In this document: positions 56,649 through 64,000 of the stretch, piece by piece
Numbering within the stretch: position 1 is the stretch's first letter
Layout: each line of letters starts with the position of its first letter
From: Primorskyibacter flagellatus
Lineage (GTDB): Bacteria; Pseudomonadota; Alphaproteobacteria; Rhodobacterales; Rhodobacteraceae
Direction of reading: 5' to 3'
NCBI RefSeq assembly: GCF_900176485.1
Contig: NZ_FWYD01000006.1
Span: forward strand, 62,001 to 126,000
DNA length: 64,000 bases
Position numbers and translations under genes: made by a program
The notes under the pieces: model-generated
The model's database searches: none
Seen by the model: only the letters and a program-made list of their open reading frames with translations
What the model was told of the DNA's origin: nothing

Positions 56649-59159
56649 ATGACCCGTTTCGCCGTGCCGATCTCTGAACAGATCTGGGACATGAAGTACC
56701 GGCTGAAAGAGGCTGATGGAACGCCTGTCGACCAGACGGTCGAGGATAGCTGGCGTCGCATTGCCCGCGCGCTCGCCTCTGTCGAGGAAGACGCCGATCT
56801 GTGGCAGGATCGGTTCTACGGCGCGCTGGAGGACTTCCAGTTTCTGCCAGCGGGCCGGATCACGGCGGGGGCAGGCACCGGGCGGGCGGTGACGCTGTTC
56901 AACTGTTTCGTGATGGGCACCGTACCCGACAGCATGGGTGGCATCTTCGAGATGCTGAGAGAGGCCGCGCTGACCATGCAGCAGGGCGGTGGCATCGGCT
57001 ATGATTTCTCGACCATCCGGCCGCGCGGGGCAGATGTGAAAGGCGTGGCCGCCGATGCGTCTGGTCCGCTGTCGTTCATGGATGTCTGGGATGCGATGTG
57101 CCGTACGATCATGTCGGCGGGATCACGCCGTGGCGCGATGATGGCGACAATGCGCTGCGACCACCCCGATGTTGAGGATTTTATCAGCGCCAAGTCTGAC
57201 AGCGCGCGCCTGCGGATGTTCAACCTGTCGGTGCTGGTCACGGATGCCTTCATGGACGCGGTGAAATCCGACGGCAGTTGGGACCTGCAATTCGACGGCA
57301 AGATCTATCACACCGTCAAGGCGCGCGATCTGTGGAACCGGATCATGCGCGCAACTTATGACTACGCAGAGCCGGGCGTAATCTTCATCGACCGGATCAA
57401 TCAGGCCAACAACCTCAGCTATGTCGAAACCATCGCCGCCACGAATCCCTGCGGCGAACAGCCCCTTCCGCCATATGGGGCCTGCCTGCTTGGGTCGGTC
57501 AACCTTGCCCGTCTGGTCGATCGCCCGTTCGAGACAGGCGCACAGATCGACGAGGCCGCGCTGTCCAGACTGGTGGCCGTGGCGATCCGGATGATGGACA
57601 ACACCGTGGATGCCAGCCGCTTTCCGTTGGAGCAACAGCGCCAGGAGGCGATGAACAAGCGCCGCATCGGCCTGGGGGTCACCGGGCTGGCAGACGCGCT
57701 GCTGATGTGCGGCATTCGCTACGGATCGGACGCAGCGGCACAGCAGACAGAGCGCTGGCTGCATGCCATCGCCCGCGCGGCCTATCTGGCAAGCGTCGAA
57801 CTGGCGAAGGAAAAGGGCGCTTTCCCGCTGTTCGATGCGGAAAAATACCTGGCCTCCGGCACCATGCAGCAGATGGACGAAGACGTCCGTGCCGCCATCG
57901 CCGAACACGGCATCCGCAACGCATTGCTGACCTCCATCGCGCCCACCGGTACGATCTCGCTTTACGCGGGCAACGTGTCTTCGGGGATCGAGCCGGTCTT
58001 CGCCTATGCCTATACGCGCAAGGTGCTGCAAAAGGACGGCTCGCGCACCGAGGAAGAGGTCGTCGATTACGCCGTGCAAATGTGGCGCGACAAGTTCGGC
58101 GATGCAGATCTGCCTGATTATTTCGTCAACGCTCAGACGCTTGCACCGCTGGATCACGTCAAGATGCAGGCAGCAGCCCAGAAATGGGTGGACAGCTCGA
58201 TCTCCAAGACGATCAACTGCCCCGTGGACATCTCGTTCGAGGCGTTCAAGGACGTCTATATGGAGGCCTTCGAGTCCGGCTGCAAAGGCTGCACCACCTA
58301 CCGCCCGAACGATGTGACGGGGAGTGTGTTGAGTGTGTCGGAGGAGACAAAAGAACTGCCTGATCTCGCTACTACCGGAGACCGATTAGTATGGGCTATG
58401 GCGCAAAAGAACATCAAAAATGCGTCCGAACTGTCTCGCCTCAGCAGCGTTTCTAAGAGTTACCTGAGCGAAGGCATGTCGGGCGTAAAACAGTTGGGCC
58501 GCGATACCGCAACCAAACTCGCCACTGTGCTGGATGTAAGCGCAGGCTGGCTTCTTTTCGGAGATGCGAACCCGGGCCCTGAAATCCTCGCCACCACCGA
58601 CGCCGAACCGCAAACCCCGCATGGCGACGTGATCTACATGTCCGAACCGCTCGACCGGCCCCAGACGCTCGAAGGTGCCACCTACAAGCTGAAATGGCCC
58701 GATAGCGAGCACGCCATCTATCTGACAATCAACGATCTTATCGTCGGCGGGCGCAGGCGCCCGTTCGAGGTTTTCATCAACTCCAAGAACATGGAGCATT
58801 TCGCCTGGACCGTGGCCCTGACCCGCATGATCTCGGCCGTGTTCCGGCGCGGCGGCGACGTGTCCTTCGTCGTCGAAGAATTGAAAGCCGTCTTCGACCC
58901 GCGCGGCGGCGCATGGGTGAAGGGCAAATACATCCCCTCCATCCTGGCGGCCATCGGCGGCGTGATAGAACAACACCTCATCGCCATCGGCTTTCTTGAA
59001 GGCGAGGGCATGGGCCTGAAGTCCGACCCCAAAGCCCAGGTCGTCGGCCTCGACACCCCCAAAGGCCCCGCCTGCCCATCCTGCGGCCAGTACACAATGA
59101 TCATGGCCGAAGGCTGCCTGACCTGCTCATCCTGCGGACACAGCAAATGTTCTGGTTGA
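56649..59159 (+). CDS. nrdJ: Class II (adenosylcobalamin-dependent) ribonucleotide reductase with embedded HTH segment
   Basis: 836 residues from ATG 56649. The core of class II reductases is present: TLFNCFVMGTVPDSMGGIF with a redox cysteine, ATNPCGEQPLPPYGACLLGS with the radical-site cysteine, SIAPTGTISLYAGN, and the GCKGCTTYRPND segment. A C-terminal cysteine cluster (CPSCG and CSSCGHSKC) follows, likely for zinc or thiol transfer. It reduces ribonucleotides using a B12-derived radical without oxygen. Between SVLSVSEETKE and GDVIYMSEPLDRP a segment of about 65 residues (575-640) reads as an XRE/Cro helix-turn-helix, foreign to the family and lower in GC. Confidence 0.95.
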   Translation: MTRFAVPISEQIWDMKYRLKEADGTPVDQTVEDSWRRIARALASVEEDADLWQDRFYGALEDFQFLPAGRITAGAGTGRAVTLFNCFVMGTVPDSMGGIFEMLREAALTMQQGGGIGYDFSTIRPRGADVKGVAADASGPLSFMDVWDAMCRTIMSAGSRRGAMMATMRCDHPDVEDFISAKSDSARLRMFNLSVLVTDAFMDAVKSDGSWDLQFDGKIYHTVKARDLWNRIMRATYDYAEPGVIFIDRINQANNLSYVETIAATNPCGEQPLPPYGACLLGSVNLARLVDRPFETGAQIDEAALSRLVAVAIRMMDNTVDASRFPLEQQRQEAMNKRRIGLGVTGLADALLMCGIRYGSDAAAQQTERWLHAIARAAYLASVELAKEKGAFPLFDAEKYLASGTMQQMDEDVRAAIAEHGIRNALLTSIAPTGTISLYAGNVSSGIEPVFAYAYTRKVLQKDGSRTEEEVVDYAVQMWRDKFGDADLPDYFVNAQTLAPLDHVKMQAAAQKWVDSSISKTINCPVDISFEAFKDVYMEAFESGCKGCTTYRPNDVTGSVLSVSEETKELPDLATTGDRLVWAMAQKNIKNASELSRLSSVSKSYLSEGMSGVKQLGRDTATKLATVLDVSAGWLLFGDANPGPEILATTDAEPQTPHGDVIYMSEPLDRPQTLEGATYKLKWPDSEHAIYLTINDLIVGGRRRPFEVFINSKNMEHFAWTVALTRMISAVFRRGGDVSFVVEELKAVFDPRGGAWVKGKYIPSILAAIGGVIEQHLIAIGFLEGEGMGLKSDPKAQVVGLDTPKGPACPSCGQYTMIMAEGCLTCSSCGHSKCSG
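58351..58569 (+). other. XRE-like helix-turn-helix coding segment within nrdJ
   Basis: The protein here reads TTGDRLVWAMAQKNIK, then ASELSRLSSVSKSYLSEG, then TATKLATVLDVSAGWLLFG (residues 575-638). These are helix 1, the turn and recognition helices 2-3, and the closing helices of phage-repressor/XRE domains, down to the typical WLLFG ending. Codons such as TTA, GTA, CGA and AAA, rare in the flanks, cluster here. The frame is unbroken on both sides, so it is translated as part of the reductase. Confidence 0.8.
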
Positions 59160-59529
59160 TGCTTTAGGCAGAGTATTGTCGCCACTATCAATTAGTGGCC
59201 ACCGGCGGGCTTGAAACGTCCATTCCGCAAGCGAAAAAGGTCAATCGGGCAAAGGAGCCCGATTTTCCGCTATTTCTGCCATTTTCGCGCAGGAAAGCGC
59301 TTTCGGCTCTGTCCTGAAGGATATGGGCATCGAAAACGGGCGACCAAAACGGTTTTCGAATTTTTTGGGCTTATCGGTGGCCGATAGAGCTCTTGGGCTC
59401 GGGCGCGGCTCTGGTTCCGTTCCGAGTAGACCAGTTCGCCAGGAAAGAATACGGCGTCCGTTTCTAAGACTTGCCGGGAATTCGATGCGCAATGTCGGTA
59501 GGTATCGGCCCAAGAAAAGATAGGAACGC
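59160..59529. other. Region after nrdJ, border to the accessory part
   Basis: About 370 bases with the nrdJ terminator at 59243-59266 and AT-rich, irregular sequence after it (for example a six-T run at 59362-59367). No gene is supported. It marks where gene style changes from housekeeping to accessory. Confidence 0.45.
59243..59266 (+). terminator. Rho-independent terminator of nrdJ
   Basis: Arms AATCGGGC (59243-59250) and GCCCGATT (59257-59264) with six loop bases, then T residues to 59266; 83 bases after the nrdJ stop. Confidence 0.75.
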
Positions 59530-59557
59530 AAAAAGGGCGGCTTGCGCCGCCCTTTTT
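59530..59557 (-). terminator. Terminator of the small accessory genes
   Basis: Perfect arms AAAAAGGGCGGC and GCCGCCCTTTTT around a four-base loop, 19 bases past the stop of the minus-strand gene at 59577. The A/T ends make it work in both directions. Confidence 0.85.
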
Positions 59558-59576
59558 CAAGGTTCCGATGAATTTC

Positions 59577-59975
59577 CTACTGTGATCGCCAGCGCCGCAC
59601 CGCATTCTCGATGCGCGCGTAGGCCTGGATCGCCTCGTGCTTCGAATGGTGACCGTCGCAGAATTGATGGCCGTAAGTGTCTGCGCCCGTGTCTTCGATC
59701 GTGTAGCCGAGCGCGAGAAACGCCTCGTGCGCCGCTTCGGTCAGCCGCGCGGGGTGTGTCGGCGAAGTGATGACAGTCACGCCGGCGATCTCCCGGCCGA
59801 TCTGGGTGTAGTGCCGGTCCACCCAGACGTGGACGCGAGATAGGCTGTGCTTCTCGATGAGCCACAGCGTCACGTCGCAGATGTCCTGCTCCATCCCGAA
59901 CTGATCGGGATGGACGCTCAGGCGGCGCCGGCGCGCCAGCTGAAGCACGCAGCGTGCCCCGGTCTCAGTCGGCAT
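59577..59975 (-). CDS. Unknown accessory protein
   Basis: 132 residues from ATG 59975 (an upstream start at 60014 would lengthen the overlap). It overlaps the end of the preceding gene, suggesting coupling. It has a basic N-terminal part (LQLARRRRLSVHPDQFG), then alternating strands and helices (VHVWVDRHYTQIGREIAG) and a His-rich stretch (QFCDGHHSKHEA). No family is recognised. A strong terminator follows. Confidence 0.6.
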   Translation of the reverse strand: MPTETGARCVLQLARRRRLSVHPDQFGMEQDICDVTLWLIEKHSLSRVHVWVDRHYTQIGREIAGVTVITSPTHPARLTEAAHEAFLALGYTIEDTGADTYGHQFCDGHHSKHEAIQAYARIENAVRRWRSQ

Positions 59976-60315
59976 GTCGGAACCGCCCGAGAAGCTCGCT
60001 GACGCGCGCGCCATGCCACCGGGTCATGTCGGAAGCTGGCAGGCCCCTCTCATGCCCGATCCTGTCGAGCGACGTCGGTGCCTGGTCGGCCAGGATACGA
60101 CGGATATCGCGCAGCGCGGCCTCGACGGCATCGGCATCCGGGATAGGCTGCCCGAAGGCGCCATGCAGGTCACAGAGCGCCGCGAACCCGCTCGGATCAT
60201 CGAGAGCGTCGAGCAGGTCGCAGAGGCTCGCACCGTGGTGGCGGAGGTGTCGCTCGACCGTGTAGGCCGCGCCAAGACGCGCCTCGGCGGCGCCGAGGGT
60301 GGTGGTGTTGAGCAT
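59965..60315 (-). CDS. Unknown accessory protein with HGAxLC motif
   Basis: 116 residues from ATG 60315, behind AAGGGAG. Mostly helical and acidic. Residues 27-43 (HGASLCDLLDALDDPSG) match, at the same position, a segment of the next protein upstream (HGAALCNAAGLIDDEAG), with about 10 identities in 26, so the two may be distant paralogues. No known domain. Co-directional with its neighbours. Confidence 0.65.
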   Translation of the reverse strand: MLNTTTLGAAEARLGAAYTVERHLRHHGASLCDLLDALDDPSGFAALCDLHGAFGQPIPDADAVEAALRDIRRILADQAPTSLDRIGHERGLPASDMTRWHGARVSELLGRFRHAD

Positions 60316-60626
60316 GTTGATCTCCCTTCATTCAGTGGCGGAAACGGTGCGGGGTGCCTGATTCATCGGCGTCATGTTCCGTCGCGTGGGAGAAATCGGG
60401 CGTTGGCTGGGGCCTTTCGGTCGGTGTCAAAAGCTGGTCTTGGGTGCTGGTGACGAGAACATTGGTCGTTCTTTTGGATGACGAAGAAGAAATCTGCCCA
60501 ATGCTTGAGATTTCTTTGGCGGCCGCCAACGATGTCCCGAGGCGGTTGACGGCCGGGTATCGGACCTTGCGTTGGTCCGAGGTCAGGACGTCGGCCATGC
60601 AAACCCTGCATGGCCGAAGCCACTCT
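60316..60626. other. Gap between small accessory genes
   Basis: 311 bases. A frame of 83 codons on the minus strand (60372-60623) has no ribosome-binding site and an implausible composition, so it is not called. Nothing else is recognised. Confidence 0.4.
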
Positions 60627-61040
60627 TCAGGCCGCGTCCTCAGCCAGGAGGGCGAGCGCCAGGGCGTCCCGATCGTCATCCATTTCTCCCATCTCGACCA
60701 GGAGATCGTAGAGCCGGTCAGTGAGCTGGCAGAGCTCTTCCACTTCGGGACTGGCAGGGTCGAGGAGCATCCAAGACGACAGGTCAGGCTCGAACGCGTC
60801 GATGACGGGGTCGAGCGACAGAAGCCGATGCAGATCGACGAGCCTACGTCGCGTCGCCCGCTCGAGGCGCGGCGCTTCGCGCAAGCGGGACATGAGGCGC
60901 AGAACGCGGGCCGTTCCGGCCTCGTCGTCGATAAGCCCGGCGGCGTTGCACAGCGCGGCTCCGTGCTTGTCGAAAAACTCGCGGACGGCGGTGAGTTGCG
61001 GGTCTGCGGACAGGGTCTTCGTTGGGAGCTTGCGCAGCAT
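60627..61040 (-). CDS. Unknown acidic helical accessory protein with HGAxLC motif
   Basis: 137 residues from ATG 61040, behind a full AGGAGG. The frame stays open upstream to 61667 but the ribosome-binding site fixes this start. The protein is helical and acidic toward the end (VEMGEMDDDRDALALALLAED). Residues 26-42 carry the HGAxLC motif shared with the 59965-60315 product. Function unknown. Confidence 0.7.
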   Translation of the reverse strand: MLRKLPTKTLSADPQLTAVREFFDKHGAALCNAAGLIDDEAGTARVLRLMSRLREAPRLERATRRRLVDLHRLLSLDPVIDAFEPDLSSWMLLDPASPEVEELCQLTDRLYDLLVEMGEMDDDRDALALALLAEDAA

Positions 61041-62180
61041 GTAGGGCCTCCTGATTGTTGCGCGTCTGCCGGTCGTGGCAGCATCAAGCCTGTCCGCGGT
61101 CTTTGCTTCGGTTGACCTTCCTTGTTCCTGCTTGGGGCTGAATGGCCGTTGCTTCGCGTCTCTCGATTTGGAGATTGGCCAGCCGCCCGCGGCACGAAGA
61201 AAAAACTTCCGCTCTGTTCGAGACCGAAGCCGATTTCCTCTGACCAGAGCCGTTGCTCGGCCCCGTGACACCGATCGAATACTCTGGAATAGAAGCGTGG
61301 TGTGCCCATCTGAAGGACGCTGTCCTCGTCTCCATCGGACGGCTCGTTGGGAGTAGGCTGGAAACCTGCGAACCGTGAGAGCGATGCCAGATCCAACTTT
61401 TTTGATTTCTGACCACGGAAGTGTTTTGGTCCGGATCTTGTCGTTCCATTTCTTCCCTATGACGGACGGGCATGAGGATGCCGCCGAGGACTGCACGGTC
61501 GAGAAAAGAGAGAGGAGGCAACACCAGTTCCAGAACGACTGGACGCTCGCGAGAAACCGTTGCGCATCACCGAAAACGCAGCGCGCTGTGGGGATCTGAT
61601 CACTCCCCGGTGGTGATGGCATCCGCGAGAGCGGAAGCGACGACGTGCATCCGTGGCGAAGTTCCATTTCGTCTGTCAGAGAGGGCCGTCCCGGGCGGTC
61701 TTCGAAGTCCCGGCCACCGACGGGAGACGACCACGAGCGCGGTGGCGCTCGTTTTCATGAACAGAGGAAACGCATCAAGGCTGAAAACGGAAGACGGAAA
61801 TTTCAATAAGAGGACTACGCGGATGGCGCCCCCGGGGCGTGACGATCCGGGATCGGCGGCGCGCACATTGCCGCGACCGGCGCTTGCCTACGGTCTCCGT
61901 CAGCCCGCTGGCGGGCGGAGGGAGACCGTGTGCTATCTCGGGACTAACTCATGAACGCGACCGGCCCATTGCGGCCACTCGTCAGCAACTTCGATTGCTG
62001 CGGTGCAGCCTGCGCGAACAGCCATTCGCTGCAAGTGCGAGGTCGAACCGACTGCGAACCTGTTGTTGGTGGCATCGACCTCCGCCGCCGTTACTACATG
62101 GCCCGTCGCTCAATCAGCCCACATCTGTCCTATTTCGTTGCGTTGCGGTTTCGGATCGTGGATAATCACGTAGTTGTGTA
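61041..62180. other. Long apparently non-coding stretch
   Basis: About 1.14 kb between genes facing away from each other. Frames exist on both strands (for example 61472-61954 and 61600-61866) but none has a convincing start site, domain or composition. An inverted repeat at 61891-61928 is the only clear structure. It may be a decayed gene or a control/mobility region. Confidence 0.5.
61891..61928. repeat. Inverted repeat in the non-coding stretch
   Basis: Outer arms CGGTCTCC (61891-61898) and GGAGACCG (61921-61928) enclose an inner GCCCGC/GCGGGC stem around 61903-61916, giving a two-step hairpin. No T tract follows. Confidence 0.55.
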
Positions 62181-63050
62181 TTGGTGCCTCAAGTGAAGGT
62201 TGGAGAAGCATTTTTGTCTTTTGTAGAAAACCAACGCGCGGCTCAGCAGCAATTTTCGATGCTCCATCAGAAGAAAGATCAGGTGATCCTGATTCATTAC
62301 TCGTGCGAGAGCTTTTATGACTCTGAAGACGGGCGCACACCCAGAATAACATCGATTGCATGTCGCAATTTTGGGAATGGGCAAACACGTTCTTTCTCAA
62401 TCCACCAAGTTTCGGAACTGCCCAAGTTTGCGGGTAAGGATGCATGGGATATCTATGACGATATAGAGAAAGAGCTCTTGGATCAGTTCTTTGATTATGT
62501 TCGAGCACACGTTGCTCATGCGTTTTGGGTCCACTGGAATATGCGGGACATAAACTATGGCTTTCAGGCGATTGAACACCGCTACGAAGTCTTGGGAGGT
62601 GCGCCGGTAGAGGTTCCCGATGAGAAGAAATTCGATCTGGCGCGCATGTTTGTTGCGAGATACGGCAAGCGCTACGCTGGGCATCCTCGCCTCGAAAGTA
62701 TTATGAAGATCAACAAGATAACCGATAAGGACTTTTTGTCAGGCAAAGACGAGGCTTACGCCTTCAAGGATCGAAAGTTTCTTGCGCTGCATCAGAGCAC
62801 ACTAAGGAAAGCCGACGTAATTTCGAGTCTGCTTGAAGCAGAAATCGGCGGAAATCTAAAAACGAAAGCGAAATGGTGGGATGTTCACGGCGGGTCCGTA
62901 AGATTTGTATGGGAGAAGTATATTTGGACTCCCGCCGGGCAAGTCGTTTCCGCGCTGGCAATCATTCTCGCGCTAACCGAGTGGTTTTATCCAGATGCTA
63001 AGCACGACTTCGCGGCATGGGTGAAAGGCTTCGTAAAGACGACCGATTGA
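62181..63050 (+). CDS. Unknown membrane-anchored protein with exonuclease-like pattern
   Basis: 289 residues from TTG 62181; GTG at 62184 or 62193 are equally possible starts. The soluble part has a faint DnaQ/RNase H-fold layout: a strand ending IHYSCES (39-44), HWNMRDINYGF (118-128) where DEDD exonucleases have HN-x-x-x-D, and ALHQSTLRKAD (202-212) where they have H and D. The first acidic residue of DxE appears replaced by Ser, so activity is doubtful. A single membrane helix (about 253-271) is near the C-terminus. GC looks lower than upstream, as in transferred genes. Function unknown; an envelope-tethered defence or toxin-type role is only a guess. Confidence 0.65.
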   Translation: MVPQVKVGEAFLSFVENQRAAQQQFSMLHQKKDQVILIHYSCESFYDSEDGRTPRITSIACRNFGNGQTRSFSIHQVSELPKFAGKDAWDIYDDIEKELLDQFFDYVRAHVAHAFWVHWNMRDINYGFQAIEHRYEVLGGAPVEVPDEKKFDLARMFVARYGKRYAGHPRLESIMKINKITDKDFLSGKDEAYAFKDRKFLALHQSTLRKADVISSLLEAEIGGNLKTKAKWWDVHGGSVRFVWEKYIWTPAGQVVSALAIILALTEWFYPDAKHDFAAWVKGFVKTTD

Positions 63051-63349
63051 CCTGTGCACTAACGCCATTCTTGCCAGGCGCCGCCAAATCGCACTCACCG
63101 TCCTGACTGCTGGACGGGTAGCGACCGGCCCAATCCGGACCTTCGCCCGGATCGTCTAAGCTGCACCGCAGCTTCCCGAAAGCGGACGCCGCTGCCGCGA
63201 GAGCGGGTTGAAACCGCACGTTTGTGCTAACCAAGCTGCTCCAAACTGAATTGTAGTAAGCTCGGCAAGGCCAGCCCTGTTTAAGGTTGTGCACAAATCC
63301 GAAATAAGGAACGCTCAGATCAGTTCATGTTCAATACGAGGGCACCAAA
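63051..63349. other. Gap between the last two genes
   Basis: 299 bases. GCGACCGGCCCAAT at 63121 echoes GCGACCGGCCCATT at 61957 on the other side of the preceding gene. A minus-strand frame of 98 codons has no support. Otherwise nothing is recognised. Confidence 0.4.
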
Positions 63350-64000
63350 TTGAATTCGCATGAAGAAGTGGCGAGTATTGTCATCGTCATTGAAAACATA
63401 CAGCCGGTTCCGGCCCTTGCGTTGAGCGAGCTTTTAGCTGCTCTCGCAAGAGACTACCGCAAACAAAACCGCGCCAGAACACTTGTAGTCGAGCGTGTCG
63501 AAGATGGTTCAATCTGGATCACCCTTCTGGATATGGCTCAAGCGGCACTACCTTACGCCAAGGGCGCAGTCGAAACTGCTAAAGGGAGCAAAGCAATCAT
63601 TGATTTTGGCAAGAGCCTTATCGGATTGTTAAAGGCAAAAAAGAATCATCCAGCTTCAGCCGAACAACTCCAATCAAAAGCCCCAGAGCGATCCATTGAG
63701 AAGCTGGTTAAGCTTGCGGTAGATGCAAATTGCAACGTGCGGCTCCGGCAGGTCGAGGCCGACGGGAGTTGCCTTGAAGTTGAAGTCACACGTTCGGAAG
63801 CGGTGGCAATCCAAGAGAGCGAGCACTACGCGAAGGAGGCGAGGAAGCTCAGCCATCCGATCATTGCTCATGAAAGAGACCTGGACGCAAAACGTGCCGC
63901 AGAAATCGCGGACGAATTCGAACGGCTGCAGATATCGGAAGAGTCGACGGTCAATGACGCGCTACAAATCATCCTCGGTGTAATCAAACGATCCGGCGAC
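63350..64000 (+). CDS. Unknown protein, C-terminus cut by the window end
   Basis: The frame is open from 63308 to the last base. The best start is TTG 63350, behind GAGGG with seven bases between, giving 217 codons without a stop. The N-terminal third reads like a small alpha/beta domain (ASIVIVIENIQPVPALAL, later RTLVVERVEDGSIWITLL). A Gly/Lys-rich helix (AKGAVETAKGSKAIIDFGK) follows, then charged helices with many Glu and Lys (ESEHYAKEARKL). It has no signal peptide. No family is recognised. Same strand as the preceding membrane-anchored gene, 299 bases apart. Confidence 0.6.
   Translation, partial: MNSHEEVASIVIVIENIQPVPALALSELLAALARDYRKQNRARTLVVERVEDGSIWITLLDMAQAALPYAKGAVETAKGSKAIIDFGKSLIGLLKAKKNHPASAEQLQSKAPERSIEKLVKLAVDANCNVRLRQVEADGSCLEVEVTRSEAVAIQESEHYAKEARKLSHPIIAHERDLDAKRAAEIADEFERLQISEESTVNDALQIILGVIKRSGD

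Noticed and set aside
58351-58569. Intein in nrdJ
   Set aside because: Reductases often carry inteins, but the extra segment is only about 65-80 residues, lacks splice-junction Cys/Ser/Asn blocks, and has an HTH pattern instead.
60332-61396. 354-codon minus-strand frame overlapping the accessory genes
   Set aside because: It is in a different frame from the supported gene at 60627-61040, which has a full AGGAGG site and plausible helical protein.
61472-61954. 160-codon plus-strand frame in the long gap
   Set aside because: Arg/Thr/Pro-rich sequence, no ribosome-binding site and no recognisable fold.

Overview
The window is a piece of an alphaproteobacterial chromosome, almost certainly from the Rhodobacteraceae (Roseobacter group). 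Evidence for this is the high GC content, the cell-cycle regulator family TrcR (DUF1013), DUF1127 and DUF1489 proteins, short HisG paired with HisZ, a class II (B12-dependent) ribonucleotide reductase, and a GC-rich hairpin followed by a GGAGTATTTTTGCC-type box of the kind common between genes in this family. No rRNA, tRNA or CRISPR array was found.

Layout. 1-7.3 kb: end of a quinone oxidoreductase, a sulfotransferase-like protein, RNase T2, trcR, the recR-ybaB-dnaX replication/repair group on the minus strand, a YpfJ-type zinc metallopeptidase, and the small SRP RNA. 7.3-18.1 kb: HAD phosphatase, periplasmic cyclic-nucleotide phosphodiesterase, nudC, hemC and hemE divergently arranged, an ABC-2 exporter, prmA and a DUF1127 protein. 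18.4-31.3 kb: ruvCAB, then ybgC and the complete envelope operon tolQRAB-pal-cpoB, followed by tilS, ftsH and a methyltransferase. 31.6-37.5 kb (minus): a thioesterase, the DNA-damage pair pdeM plus a DEXH helicase, an FAD oxidoreductase and an aldo/keto reductase. 37.7-47.2 kb (minus): what looks like one operon joining xanthine dehydrogenase (xdhABC) to a BMP-type nucleoside/purine ABC transporter. 47.5-56.2 kb: dnaE, a lipoprotein, slyX, hisS-hisZ-hisG and a DUF1489 gene. 56.6-59.2 kb: the class II ribonucleotide reductase nrdJ.

After nrdJ the character changes. From about 59.2 kb to the window end the genes are small and unrecognised, spacing is loose, a 1.1-kb stretch seems non-coding, and the last two genes (a membrane-anchored protein with a faint exonuclease-like pattern, and a partial protein running off the end) look poorer in GC. 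This looks like the edge of an accessory island.

The most unusual observation is in nrdJ. An XRE/Cro-type helix-turn-helix segment of about 65 residues, with base composition unlike its flanks, sits in frame near residues 575-640 of the reductase. Also notable: a double-hairpin REP-like element inside the dnaE coding sequence, extra proline-rich segments in TilS and XdhB, candidate SOS boxes at ruvC and pdeM, and an 11-bp-arm palindrome between xdhA and dnaE. Insertions and family comparisons were judged from memory of the families and not by alignment.
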